From assembly GCA_905116865.2 (NCBI GenBank), contig CAJHNH020008432.1, positions 7,501-71,500 on the forward strand: a stretch of DNA of 64,000 nt, written 5' to 3'. The stretch comes from Candidula unifasciata. Its lineage: Eukaryota; Mollusca; Gastropoda; Stylommatophora; Geomitridae. The notes under the pieces were generated by a model, which was not told the DNA's origin, made no database searches, and was given only the letters and a program-made list of their open reading frames with translations. Positions 10,960 to 21,659 of this stretch are shown here, piece after piece (the first letter of the stretch is position 1; every line of letters begins with the position of its first letter). A program made the translations under genes and the position numbers.

Positions 10960-11560
10960 GTATAATTTTTATGTATTGTTTTTACACCTTGTCCTCTTCT
11001 TCTTATATCCTATATCCCCATGGTTTTAATTTTATTTTTTTATCATGAAGTCTACCAGTTAGGTCTATTTGTCTCCCACTCCGCTGTCGTTTTAAGTAGT
11101 CATTCTAAACATTGTTTTATCTTGTTGTTCTTTAACGTTGTCTGTCCGATGTCCACACGAGTCTGTCCTATATGTATTCAATATTTCTTGTGTTGTAGCA
11201 ATCAGTTACACCACTGCTGGCTTGTTAGGCCCCTAATGTGATTGGGCAGGAAAAATCTGCCCTGGTTGGTGCCTGACTCCTTCCAGGCAAGCCATTGCCC
11301 TGTTAGCCTGAAACCTCACAGCTTCAGTTTTCCTGCATGCGCCATGAGCAGATTTGGTTGACATGGGTGCTCTACGGGTTCTTGGCAAGCTACTTAAATT
11401 TCACTTTTCACCTCCCTGAAGAGAAGCTGGTCAACCTTACCAGTGCAGGCTGCAGTGTCAAGTGCCTGAGCACACTGTCAGGGTGAATAGATAGTATTAC
11501 AACTGATATGCTCCTTGCATGTGAGACAACAGCAATGGCTTGGTTGACCAGAATCTTTAA
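10960..11560. other. No gene recognised
   Basis: AT-rich to 11200, then a more balanced stretch with no open frame of note and no repeat partner seen. Confidence 0.4.
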
Positions 11561-13072
11561 CATAGCTTGGGAGGCATAGAAGGTTCCACATGACTAACAG
11601 AGCAATCATTGTCCCCATTCGGAAGAATAAGGGGACAAACGAGACTGTGAAACATGCAGGGCTTCTCCATCTTGAGCCATATTAGAAAAGTGTTTGCAAA
11701 AATATTGGAATTTAGAGCTCAACCATTACTAGAGCCCCAGTTAAATAATAAACAATTTGGTTTCAGGAAAAAAAATAGCTGTACAGATGCAATATTTTCT
11801 CTAAGGCAGATATGTTAGCAGTCTATTGAATGTGATAAAAGTAACCACCTTATATTTATAGATCAAGAGAAGACATTTGATCGAGTCAGCAGATGCAAAC
11901 TATGGACAATTCTAGAAGATTATGAAATTCAAGATCAAGATGTTGAGTAACATCATGGCTTTTAACCAAAATAGGCAGTGCACTGTAAGAACAATAGAAG
12001 GAATGACAGACTGGTTTTCCATCTCACCATGTGACAGACAGGGATGTGTCTTTGCCATCTCATCAGGTGTCAGACAGGGATGTGTCCTCTCACTACTGCT
12101 GTTCATTACTTACATGGATAGAATAAAACAGGAGGCAAATACAGACACTGAAGAAATCAATTAACTTCTTTTGCAGATGATCAGTATCTAATATACCACC
12201 AAGAACAGAATTTACAACACCATATTGAATCCTTATATCAAACCTGCACAAAGTATGGTATGAGAATTAACACTACGAAAACTGATGTAATAAGGATAGG
12301 CAGGAAACATAGTATCATGAACTTTCATTATAATGGTACTGCAATCAAACAAGTATGAAAATTCAAATATCCAGAAAGTATATTTACAGAGCATGGCAGA
12401 CTCGATAGAGAGATAGAAGCCAAAGTACAGAAGGCAAATGCTGTCACCTACCAGTTAGCCCCACTGCTCAGACACCCAAATGTCTCCCTTCCAGCTAAAC
12501 AGTCAGTCAGTCAGTAGCATGTCCTTTGCAGAACCTTGCTCCCATAGCAACCCTCCAGAAAATTTCTCGGTCACAAGCAAGATGTCCCGCGTCCGATACA
12601 CCCATCTGGAGATCATCCGCCACATCCAGCAAAACAGCAAATGATTTATAGCATCTTTATCCTTATTTTATATTATCAGAGCCAAACATGGACAATGAAT
12701 AAGGTACTAGAACAGAAAATAACATGTGAAATGCACTGTCTCCGCAAGGTCAATAACAACACAAGAAGAGACATGGTTATGAATACCAGCATTAGAGAGA
12801 AAAAGCTGGAATAAGATCATGTCTGGTTAATATTGACAGACAAAGAATGAAACGTTTGGCTATCTAGTGAGAATGCAGCCAGGCCAAACTGCATATTAGA
12901 CTTCTTACAGCAGAACATCTGGGAGCAAAGCAAGAGGAATACTGATAAATAATGTAGCCGAAACCTGCAGAAAATTAAACAAATCCATCTCCTAAACTAC
13001 CCAAGAAGTGCAAGACAAATACAGAAAACTACGACCTGTTTCAGTGATACGACAGAAGAAGAAGAAGTGACG
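11560..13072 (+). pseudogene. LINE reverse transcriptase, decayed
   Basis: Broken frames carry non-LTR RT motifs in order: AIIVPIRKNKGT (near 11600), NNKQFGFRKKNSCTDAI (11745-11795), IFIDQEKTFDRVSR (11860-11895, the YKAFD-type catalytic motif), GVRQGCVLSLLLF (12065-12105), FADDQ (12170-12185, catalytic Asp pair), and a C-terminal QSQTWTM near 12690. A foreign stretch of about 130 bp interrupts near 12500-12640. The element ends in (GAA)n at 13058-13072. Related 3' pieces lie at 21660-22320 (-), 26880-27145 (+), 38985-39330 (+) and 49020-49445 (+). Confidence 0.8.
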
Positions 13073-13189
13073 GAAAATACCTAAAAAAACTGAAGTGGAC
13101 AATTACAGAATGAAGATGGCAGCATGTGCCCCAGTGAAAATTGGACCTGAAGTTACACAATTTATATGTTTAATGTCTATAACTATTAT

Positions 13190-13190
<1 letters not shown>

Positions 13191-13226
<36 letters not shown>
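13191..13226. repeat. Poly(T) tract
   Basis: A near-pure run of about 35 T. Confidence 0.9.
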
Positions 13227-13579
13227 AACTTGAAATTAATGTATTAAACTATTATTTTGTTAGGAAACATTATTTTCAAAATATATTTACTAACTGGGTA
13301 TTTCTTTTACTTATACACAGTATACCCAACACTGGATGACTGATTCTTTGGTAACTGTAGGGTGTCCTCATAAAACATCTGTACAGTTAAACAGGGTTTA
13401 TGGGATTTGCACCGGTTGGAGTTTCATCCGATTGTGGCTTTTTAAATTATTGGTTGACAGTCTGTTAGCCTGCGAGCCTGTAGAGGAAACTTCAACAAGA
13501 AGGAAAGAGTATCTGCTTTTTCTTCTTTTTCTCATCCAGTAATTGAAGATTATTTTGATTTTTAAACTTTATCTATTCC

Positions 13580-13850
13580 TCCTTCTTCATAATCACTGCT
13601 GTAAACTCTGGTGGAAAGTTCAGGTTGTTCGTTCACCTCTGGACTTTGCTCTTGTTCCAGAACTTGAGTTTTGTGTGCACATCTGTTTTACAAATGTGGC
13701 TTATTTTTATGCAGATTGTTGGTTTCTCACCTCTCAGACAGGTCAACTATGACTTGGTCACCTTTTACGACATACTTATTAGTGGGGGCAGTGAGTCTAA
13801 TCTCTTTTCCTAAAAATTGACCCTGGAACCCACACTGGGTTATTACTTGA
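13580..13850 (-). repeat. SINE family A copy, upstream of the F-box exon
   Basis: Contains the family words TAAACTCTGGTGGAAAGTTC, GACTTTGCTCTTGTTCCAGAAC and TCTCAGACAGG. It ends about 30 bp before the splice acceptor of the F-box exon. Confidence 0.75.
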
Positions 13851-13925
13851 AATTAAAAAGGCTGTTCTTTTACTCTATCCAGGCATTTGTACCAGTTGAG
13901 CAAACAGCTGCCTCTTATCCACAAA

Positions 13926-15518
13926 ATGGAGCTTGGAGGGAACATGCAGGACAATGGTGAACCATACTGCTCACCTACTGACTGCCATACTGGAGATTCA
14001 GCCAACATAGACAGTAGAAGTAATTTAGAGGAAGCTGAGCAGGAAATATCTCAGTTATCTCTATGTGAAGAGGCGGATAGTGAGACTGATAACTCCCTCC
14101 TGATCACTAGTCTTCCAGAAGTGGTGCTGGTTGATATAATGAAATACCTTTCGTTAAGTGACAGATACCATTTAAGCATGACTTGTCGGTTATTCTACAG
14201 TTTGTTCAGCCATGCTCATTTGTGGCGTGTGGCACACATCAGTCTTGTAACCCAGGAGAATTATTCAGGTGGAGGATGCCACAAGTGGAGGTTGGAATCG
14301 GTCATGCATGAAACAATGACTGAGATTGTTCGCAGGTTTTCTCACCTGTTTCAGCACTTGTCTCTGGAACTGTTTCATCATGTCCAACCATTTGATGATA
14401 ATTGTCGAAAAATGCTGGAACGATTAAATCAGGATTGTCGTTTGGAAAGTCTGTGTCTTCGACTTGGATCCTTAGCTTCTAACGATGAATACATTCAAAG
14501 AGCATCTGCTCAAAGTAACAACTTTGATGATCTACCCCTGATTGTAGGTTTAATTAAGAAAGCTGTTCGTCTGAAAAAATTAAGTATCATATCCTGGCCA
14601 CTTCACGACAGACAGATTCATAATCATGACATATTTCAAGCTCTTTTAGGCAATGAAAAAATAGTCGGTCTGGAATCTTTAAGTATTTTTTATATTGGAT
14701 CAAAGTCTGAGGCTTGGACTGAGCGATATCCCAAGTTACCTTCACCTGAGATAACCCTTCAGCTGGTCTCACACTTCTTCAGCCTCACACATCTGGCTTT
14801 GAGGTCTCCTATGCTGAACAATGAGATCATCCTTGAACTTGCTTCCAGAAAGAGAAACAGGCTCTCCCTACTTCAGATCCTGATTGTCTTTTGCAAAGAC
14901 TCTGCTTTCCAGGAAGGATACAAAATTCCTGAAATTTCTTCTAAAGCTTGGAATGCCTTGAAGAGATCCGCACCAGAGTTGAAAGTAGAGTATCTGGCAT
15001 TTACAAGAATACCTCAAGAACAAATGAATTTAATGCTGAAACCAGAAGTGCCTCTGTCTTCATTGACTGTTCTAACCTATGGCAGGTGTGATCAAGAATT
15101 GATCGAAACCCTTACGGAGCATTACAAACATACCTTAGAGAAGTTTACCTGTCTGTGTGAAGCATCAGATTGTGATCAAGCCTTGGTTAACCTTGTGAGC
15201 TCCTGCAGTCAGCTTCAACATTTAATTTATCATGGGAGTGTCAATTTTAAAACGGTCATCAAAATAGCTGAAATTATTAAGCAGAGGGGTCTAACGTTTG
15301 GTTGTTTTGAATTTAAAGAAAGTAACATACAGACAAATAATGATGCAGAAGTCAGGAATGACGATGTTGTGGTTGCTAGAGAGGCAGATAGTGAAGCGTA
15401 TTATCTAGTAGGTGTAAGATCATGGCATGAAGATGAAAACCAGCGAAGATCTATCTTGGATGAAATGGCTGAGGTGGTGTCTCGTGCTCTTGGCTACAGA
15501 TGGCGACCTTTGATTTGA
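13926..15518 (+). CDS. F-box/LRR protein, FBXO39/FBXO33-like
   Basis: Probable substrate-recognition subunit of an SCF ubiquitin ligase: the F-box would bind Skp1 and the repeats a target. The frame is 530 codons plus TGA. An acidic, low-complexity N-terminus (residues 1-58) precedes an F-box at about 63-102, with LPEVVLVDIMKYLSLSDRY and a TCRLFYSLFSHAHLW end. After it comes a long region of leucine-rich repeats, for example LESLCLRLGSL and LKKLSIISWPL. A later block, HTLEKFTCL...LVNLVSSCSQLQHL, matches my memory of the FBXO39 C-terminal half. I start at ATG 13926 (context AAAATGG). The frame is open upstream to an acceptor CTATCCAG ending at 13882, so the exon begins at 13883 and a 5' exon exists elsewhere. 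Codon use and lack of stops mark it as a live gene. The target is unknown. Confidence 0.88.
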   Translation: MELGGNMQDNGEPYCSPTDCHTGDSANIDSRSNLEEAEQEISQLSLCEEADSETDNSLLITSLPEVVLVDIMKYLSLSDRYHLSMTCRLFYSLFSHAHLWRVAHISLVTQENYSGGGCHKWRLESVMHETMTEIVRRFSHLFQHLSLELFHHVQPFDDNCRKMLERLNQDCRLESLCLRLGSLASNDEYIQRASAQSNNFDDLPLIVGLIKKAVRLKKLSIISWPLHDRQIHNHDIFQALLGNEKIVGLESLSIFYIGSKSEAWTERYPKLPSPEITLQLVSHFFSLTHLALRSPMLNNEIILELASRKRNRLSLLQILIVFCKDSAFQEGYKIPEISSKAWNALKRSAPELKVEYLAFTRIPQEQMNLMLKPEVPLSSLTVLTYGRCDQELIETLTEHYKHTLEKFTCLCEASDCDQALVNLVSSCSQLQHLIYHGSVNFKTVIKIAEIIKQRGLTFGCFEFKESNIQTNNDAEVRNDDVVVAREADSEAYYLVGVRSWHEDENQRRSILDEMAEVVSRALGYRWRPLI

Positions 15519-15539
15519 ACATCTGACAACTTGTATTGG

Positions 15540-16050
15540 GGTGGAGGGGGGGGGGGGGTGTGTTAATTTCTGAGTTGTCTGCTCTTGTAAGCTTAGTTTC
15601 TTACTCTTGGTATTTCTGATTTGTATGCTCTTGTAAGCTGTTGTCTGCTTTTGGCATTGCTGAGTTATCTAATCTTGACTCTGCTGAGTTGTTGATTCTT
15701 GACATTTATGTGTTTTTTCCCTTGTAAGCTGAGTTGCCTGCTCTTGACTCTGCTGAGTTTTTTGCTCTTGATATTGCTGAGTTGAATGTCTTTGACTCTG
15801 CAGTCTGCCGAGTTGTCTGTTCTTATAAGTTGAATTGTATGCTTTAGACTCTGCTAGTTATCTGCTCTTAACTCAGCTGAGTTGTCTGTTCTTGTAAGCT
15901 GAGTTGTCTGCTCTTGCATCTGCTGGCTTGTCTGTACATGTAAGCTGAGTTGTCTGCTCTTGCATCTCCTGAACTGTCTGTTATCTGCTTTCGGCCTTAC
16001 TGTGTGCTCTTGACAGTACTGAGTTTTCTGCTTTTGGCAGCCCACTTCCA
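15540..16050. repeat. Poly(G) tract and degenerate TGAGTTGTCTGCTCTTG repeats
   Basis: A run of 12 or more G starts at 15549. From about 15567 to 16040, words such as GAGTTGTCTGCTCTTG and GTAAGCTGAGTT recur at irregular spacing. This looks like an old, decayed minisatellite, lying where a 3' UTR of the F-box gene would be. Confidence 0.6.
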
Positions 16051-16059
16051 GCCTTTTGA

Positions 16060-16195
16060 AGGTATTGGGTTCTTCTTCTTCTTTTACTTTGTGCTCGCCG
16101 GCTGTGAACTCCGACAGAATGTTTTAATCTTGTTTCAGAACCTGAGTGTTGCTACCCTCTTGGTATGCGAATCAGGCAGATGTACTCTGACTTTG
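16060..16195 (-). repeat. Truncated SINE family A copy
   Basis: CTTCTTCTTCTTTTAC followed by CGGCTGTGAACTCCG, TTGTTTCAGAACCTGAGTGTT and AGGCAGATGTACTCTGACTTTG, then it passes directly into the 26-bp array. Confidence 0.7.
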
Positions 16196-17984
16196 ACTTG
16201 GTGCTATAGAAAATCACTATGTTGGTATCTATAGGAGGTCACTATAATTTGGTGCTATAGAAGGTCACTATAATTGGTGCTATAGAAAGTTACTATAATT
16301 TGGTGCTATAGAAGGTCACTATCATTTGGTGCTATAGAAGGTGACTATCATTTGGTGCTATAGAAAGTCACTATAATTTGGTGCTATAGAAGGTCACTAT
16401 CATTTGCTGCTATAGAAGGTCACTATCATTTGCTGCTATAGAAGGTCACTATCATTTGGTGCTATAGAAGGTCACTATCATTTGCTGCTATAGAAGGTCA
16501 CTATAATTTGGTGCTATAGAAGGTCACTATCATTTGGTGCTATAGAAGGTCACTATCATTTGGTGCTATAGAAGGTCACTATCATTTGGTGCTATAGAAG
16601 GTCACTATCATTTGGTGCTATAGAAGGTCACTATCATTTGGTGCTATAGAAGGTCACTATCATTTGGTGCTATAGAAGGTCACTATCATTTGGTGCTATA
16701 GAAGGTCACTATCATTTGGTGCTATAGAAGGTCACTATCATTTGGTGCTATAGAAGGTCTCTATCATTTGGTGCTATAGAAGGTCACTATAATTTGGTGC
16801 TATAGAAGGTCACTAAAATTTGGTGCTATAGAAGGTCACTATAATTTGGTGCTATAGAAAGTCACTATAATTTGGTGCTATAGAAGGTCACTATCATTTG
16901 GTGCTATAGAAAGTCACTATAATTTGGTGCTATAGAAGGTCACTATCATTTGGTGCTATATAATGGGTCTATCATTTGGTGCTATAGAAAGTCACTATAA
17001 TTTGGTGCTATAGAAGGTCACTATAATTTGGTGCTATAGAAAGTCACTATAATTTGGTGCTATAGAATGTCACTATCATTTGCTGCTATAGAAGGTCACT
17101 ATCATTTGGTGCTATAGAAGGTCACTATCATTTGGTGCTATAGAAGGTCACTATAATTTGGTGCTATAGAAGGTCACTATCATTTGGTGCTATAGAAGGT
17201 CACTATCATTTGGTGCTATAGAAGGTCACTATCATTTGGTGCTATAGAAGGTCACTATCATTTGGTGCTATAGAAGGTCACTATAATTTGGTGCTTTGGA
17301 AGGTCACTAAAATTTGGTGCTATAGAAGGTCACTATAATTTGGTGCTATAGAAAGTCACTATAATTTGGTGCTATAGAAGGTCACTATAATTTGGTGCTA
17401 TAGAAAGTCACTATAATTTGGTGCTATAGAAGGTCACTATCATTTGGTGCTATAGAAGGTCACTATAATTTGGTGCTATAGAAAGTCACTATAATTTGGT
17501 GCTATAGAAGGTCACTATAATTTGTTGCTATAGAAAGTCACTATAATTTGGTGCTATAGAAGGTCACTATAATTTGGTGCTATAGAAAATCACTATAATT
17601 TGGTGCTATAGAAAATCACTATAATTTGGTGCTATAGAAGGTCACTATCATTTGGTGCTAAAGAAGGTCACTATAATTTGGTGCTATAGAAAGTCACTAT
17701 AATTTGGTGCTATAGAAGGTCACTGTAATTTGGTGCTATAGAAAGTCACTATAATTTGGTGCTATAGAAAGTCACTATAATTTGGTGCTATAGAAGGTCA
17801 CTATAATTTGGTGCTAAAGAAGGTCACTATAATTTGGTGCTATAGAAAGTCACTATAATTTGGTGCTATAGAAGGTCACTATCATTTGGTGCTAAAGAAA
17901 ATCACTATAATTTGGTGCTATAGAAGGTCACTATCATTTGGTGCTATAGAAGGTCACTATAATTTGGTGCTATAGAAGGTCACT
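16194..17984. repeat. 26-bp minisatellite, about 69 copies
   Basis: The unit is TTTGGTGCTATAGAAGGTCACTATMA with A/C and GG/AG variants. The period of 26 is exact over most of the 1.8 kb. A rare CACTAAAATT variant appears at 16811 and 17305, 494 bp (19 units) apart, hinting at block duplication. Its left edge grows out of the SINE A copy. Confidence 0.97.
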
Positions 17985-17999
17985 CAAACAGGTAATGTT

Positions 18000-18470
18000 T
18001 TGTGTGTGTATGGGCGGGCGTATGTCTGATTTGTCTCTTCAAAGTTGATTTGGTTGAAACAGGTAACTCCTCACCCTTATATCCGATGCCAAGCCAACTA
18101 GGATGACCCAGCTTGTCTTTTTTTATTTTATTTATTATTACAGCAGTTAGACAGGTCCTGTTTTAATCTAGAAGGCACAGAAACAACACGGCTGTTTTAT
18201 TCTGTTTTATATTGATACTCATTTACAAATTTCCCCACCTCAATTCATATTTTGAACATGCATTAGCACTAGTTATAAAGTTTAATTTATTTTTGTGCAG
18301 ATAACATTGTGTTTCCCTCTGTCTTATTGCATTGCATATTATTTTTCATGGTTTTGCTTTTAATCAGTTTACAACTTTTTTTATATTTATGGCATATAAT
18401 TCTCATTGCTGTGCTAATAAATTATTTTACCTGCTTTTTGTTTTGCATTTTAATTTACGTTCCTTATGTT
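18000..18470. other. No gene recognised
   Basis: AT-rich. An acceptor-like TTATTACAG at 18142 is followed by an open stretch (QLDRSCFNLEGTETT) with no convincing donor, so it is not called. Confidence 0.35.
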
Positions 18471-18477
18471 TTATTCG

Positions 18478-18695
18478 CAAGCTGAAATATTTTGGTCATA
18501 TCAAGCACCACAACGGATTAGAAAAATTATAGCACAAGGCATGGAACCAGGAAGGAGGGGCAGGGGCTGACCGACACTAAGATGGGCACAGGATATAAGT
18601 GACTCCTTGAGTAGGAAAGTGCATGAGGCGGGAGAGCTGGCGAGAGACCGTGATGAGAGCGACGTTCTGCAAGGACTTGCTGCATGATGATGATA
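18478..18695 (+). pseudogene. LINE 3' end fragment
   Basis: LKYFGHIKHHNGLEK, then frame-shifted GRRGRG and RWAQDISDSL-like text, closing in GATGATGATA. It is the same family as 3030-3640. It ends about 15 bp before the acceptor of the next small exon. Confidence 0.7.
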
Positions 18696-18711
18696 TATTT
18701 TATCACTGCAG

Positions 18712-18770
18712 TAAAGTAAATCTGGCAGCAAAGATCCTGCAGTCTCATGCACTTATTGTGGAAGATTCAT
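18712..18770 (+). CDS. Candidate small coding exon of an unrecognised gene
   Basis: This 59-bp interval lies between ATCACTGCAG and a perfect GTAAGT donor. In one frame it reads KVNLAAKILQSHALIVEDS, with one base left on each side. It leaves phase 1, which joins exactly to the exon at 19731 (creating a Tyr codon). I do not recognise the protein. The composition (Leu/Ala/Ile/Lys/Glu) is that of alpha-helical sequence. No earlier exon was found; the upstream flank is a LINE and the 26-bp array. Confidence 0.45.
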
Positions 18771-18934
18771 GTAAGTGCCAGCTGGTCCTGCTGCTAGTCA
18801 CAAGTCCTGTTAATCTGTGATTCCCATAGCTTCTTTTAGAACATTGGGATACTATCATCTGGACGGATTTTTAAAAAGTTCAGACAACAAAACAATAAAC
18901 ACAGGTTTGTTGTTGGTGTTGCCATCTGTAGCTC

Positions 18935-19135
18935 AGGCATTGTGAACATGAGTTTGATCATCACTGCAGGCAGTTTAGCAGCTGACTGCCTTGCAGTGGT
19001 TTCAGCAGTGGTATAAAGTACAGACCTTTCAGAAGCAGTGGCAAACTACCGAATGTAAGTTGCCTAGGAAAACCACACAAAAAAATGTGTGGATTGGTTC
19101 TGCAACGTCCTTTAAAGGACATGCAACTTTTTTTT
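18935..19135 (+). repeat. SINE family E copy
   Basis: A tRNA-like head (GTAGCTCAGGCATTGTG...GAGTTTGATCATC) is followed by the family body: AGTGGCAAACTAC, TTGCCTAGGAAAACCACACA and GGTTCTGCAACGTCC. Other copies lie at 26015-26185 (-), body only at 22320-22410 (-), and head plus another body at 25740-25895 (+). Confidence 0.65.
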
Positions 19136-19159
19136 CTTAAATATGCGTTTGTGTGTAGA

Positions 19160-19460
19160 ATTCTTCTTCTTCTTTTTCTTCTTTCTTTTCTTCTTCTGCT
19201 TCTTGGCATTCACTGGCTGTAAACTTTGATGAATAATACTGGTTGTTTGTTCCCTTCTGGATGTTGGTTTTGTTCCAGTATTTGTGTTTTATGTTTGCAT
19301 CCTATTTTGTAGATCTATTTTATTTCTATGCAGGCTGTTGGTTACTCACTTCTCATGCGCTCTTACTTAAATGAAAACCGTCCTAATTAGTCGACTTTTA
19401 CGACATGCTTATAGGCAGTGGGCTTATTTTCCCTTGATCAGTTATAAAAATCCAGGGTGT
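19160..19460 (-). repeat. SINE family A copy
   Basis: CTTCTTCTTCTTTTTC tail complement, then CACTGGCTGTAAACTTTG, TTGTTCCAGTATTTGTG and ACGACATGCTTATAGGCAGTGGG. Confidence 0.75.
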
Positions 19461-19730
19461 TTAAGCTTATGGCCACCGAGTAGAAAGGTAAGCCTGCTAC
19501 CATTGTGTCATCGCAACTCCCAAGTCATTACAAATATTGTTTACATGATTTTAGTAATTTGTCTAGTTAAGGGAGATAATCACTTGATACAAGGAATTAA
19601 CTGCTTACCGTCTGTTTGACCATGAACCTGTTTTGGTGACCTTGTCACGTCCAGTAATGTCGCGTAGTGATGAGATATGTGACATCACGTTAGGTCACAA
19701 TGACAAATAGATTTTTTTTTTTTACTGCAG

Positions 19731-19789
19731 ATAATATCTCACAAGCACTGGCGGAAAATTGCTTAGAAAAGCTACAACAGCACGCGTGA
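19731..19789 (+). CDS. Candidate terminal exon paired with 18712-18770
   Basis: The acceptor is T-rich and ends ACTGCAG at 19730. After two bases completing a codon, the frame reads NISQALAENCLEKLQQHA and then meets TGA at 19787-19789. Alternatively a GTGAGT donor at 19786 could continue to a 49-bp stretch at 19824-19872 (VFARIKFEDTANENMK), but that implies a 38-bp intron, very short for an animal, so I prefer termination here. The phase match with 18712-18770 is the main support. The protein family is not recognised. Confidence 0.42.
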
Positions 19790-19876
19790 GTGAGAGATCA
19801 TGCATTTTTTCGTGTTTTCAGAGGGTCTTTGCTCGAATTAAATTTGAAGATACTGCTAACGAGAATATGAAGGTGC

Positions 19877-19884
19877 GTTTAAAT
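19877..19884. other. Left target-site duplication GTTTAAAT
   Basis: The identical octamer lies at 21062-21069, flanking the element between them. Confidence 0.85.
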
Positions 19885-21061
19885 TAGGGCTGTACCGAAT
19901 AGTGATTTTCACTATTCGGCCGAATACGAATAGCGGGACCTACTATTCGGCCGAATACGAATAGTGTATAAAATATATATATTTTTTTTTTTAATTTGAA
20001 AACACATTCACAATGTCAAATGTACGCTGAACTTTTACTTCACATAAAGTAGCACAGAATAGTCTTCTTCTTTAGAATTCTGAGCCCTTAGGTTTACTGC
20101 TGCAGATATCACTCGTCTCCATTCATATCTCTGGCTGGCCTTATCTTCACAATTTGTGACACCAGTTGGCTGGACATTATCTCTTGAACTTATTTTTTGT
20201 CTGCCTCGTGGTCTGCGCCCTTTTCTCTCTTAGGTGTATACAGTTTTTACTTCTCTGTCATCTGACATTTTTTCAATATGCCCCAACCATTTTAGTCTGT
20301 TAGCTCTCATGATGCCAGTGATCAATGGTGATTTAAACAGATTATGTGTTACATTGTTACTTCTTACTCTCCATTCCCCGCTGTTAGCATCTTTAATGGG
20401 TCCAAAGATTTGTCGTAAGACTGTTTTCAAAACCTGTAATAAGGCCTCATCTCTTTTATTTCTGCTTCAAGTTTCAGAGCCATATAAAACGACTGGTCTT
20501 ATCAACGTTTTATATATTTTGATCTTGGTGTTGCGAGACAGACACTTTGACTTTAGCAGATGTTGAATGGCATAGTATACTTTATTTCTAGATTGTATTC
20601 TAGATTGTATTTCTTCTCTCAGCATGTTGGAGCAGTTGAAGTTTGCACTTAAGTACTTATATGTTTCCGTTCGTTTGATTTTCATATTATCGACTTGGAT
20701 GTTGCCGGAGTTTATATTCTTTCCGTGTCTAGTTAGTATTCGTACAGAATAGTAAACATTTAAAAACATTATACGCTTTGCATCCTTTAGTCAGTCTGTG
20801 GTAATTAATAACTAGGAATGAACGAATCCTAAGTATTATACAAGTAACTAAACTTGGAAATTGTCACTGACAGCTTAGTTAATGCATGAAAACTGCATTA
20901 GCTTTGAACAAAACCAATCGTTCCATGTTGTCAGCATTAGGGCAGTGTATGCAGAAGCGGGTGTAACTAAGGTAACTACTATTCGTATTCGGCCCGACCG
21001 CAACTTTTCGGCCGAATAGGTCCACTATTCGGCCCCGAAGCGAATATTCGGTACAGACCTA
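19885..21061. mobile_element. hAT-type non-autonomous element with ATTCGGCCGAATA ends
   Basis: The ends are TAGGGCTGTACCGAATA and the complement of TAGGTCTGTACCGAATA (one mismatch), flanked by the perfect 8-bp duplication GTTTAAAT. Subterminal regions are rich in ATTCGGCCGAATACGAATAG, which is self-complementary and occurs several times at both ends. No transposase is present. The middle is occupied by a minus-strand LINE piece. Confidence 0.85.
20085..20780 (-). pseudogene. LINE RT C-terminal fragment inside the hAT-type element
   Basis: The minus-strand translation gives TETYKYLSANFNCSN, EEIQSRIQSRNKVYYAI, KIYKTLIRPVVLYGSET and, after a frameshift, LRQIFGPIKDANSGEWRVRSN and RLKWLGHIEKMS. 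These are typical RT thumb and C-terminal LINE motifs. Copies of the family: 24950-25230 with 25565-25735 (-), 29830-30180 (-), and a scrap at 60385-60445 (+). Confidence 0.8.
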
Positions 21062-21069
21062 GTTTAAAT

Positions 21070-21650
21070 TACATCAAACGAACGGCTGAGCGAACGATGA
21101 TTGCTATGCGAATTCGGCTGCATTCGTTCCTGTTTGGCTTTGTTTCGGTTGGGAACGAACAGGCACCGGAAGGACAATACGTAAACTGACATAGAAGTGT
21201 TCAAACGGCTGCTTTGTTCCGTCCAAATGAAAGTCATCTGGAATGCAATGATTCTGATTTTGTACATGAAGGTTAAGAAATCTTTGAACGCCGTGCTATA
21301 TCTCTTCAGGGAGGGTCATCCATGATGGAGAGATTTTTTAAAAATAAAAATGAAAAGGTTATAATGACAAATTCATCCAAACACTTTCATCAGTCGCATT
21401 AAAGACAATTGAACATTATATCTGCACCGTTTTTTTTTTTTTTTCTTCTTCAATTTCTTTTTTTTTTTTTTTTTTTTCTGCGGTGAAAAAAGTTTGAGAA
21501 CTCCTGCTGTAAAGGATACACAACAAACTAACTAACTAACTACACACATCTGGGGGTGTAGAGGGGTCTAGAGGTAATAATCATATCCACCACGTCTACA
21601 ATCTGTGCAGTGGCTATCAGTACAAAAGCTATTATGCTGGAGAAGTATCC
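21070..21650. other. No gene seen; T-rich low complexity
   Basis: Poly(T) runs lie at 21430-21443 and 21460-21477. Nothing coding was recognised. Confidence 0.4.
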
Positions 21651-21659
21651 GCTGTCCTA

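Noticed and set aside
16194..17984. CRISPR-like array
   Set aside because: Units are directly adjacent with no unique spacers, the DNA is eukaryotic, and no cas genes are present. The same applies to the other arrays.
18830..18905. Exon NIGILSSGRIFKKFRQQNNK between TTTTAG and a GTTTGT donor
   Set aside because: Joining it to the exon at 18712-18770 creates a stop codon at the junction.
19005..19075. Small exon ending in GTAAGT at 19057
   Set aside because: The region is the body of SINE family E, repeated at 22320-22410 and 26015-26130.
19824..19872. Third exon (VFARIKFEDTANENMK) after 19731-19785
   Set aside because: It would require a 38-bp intron and a non-standard choice of AG. The preceding frame ends naturally in TGA.
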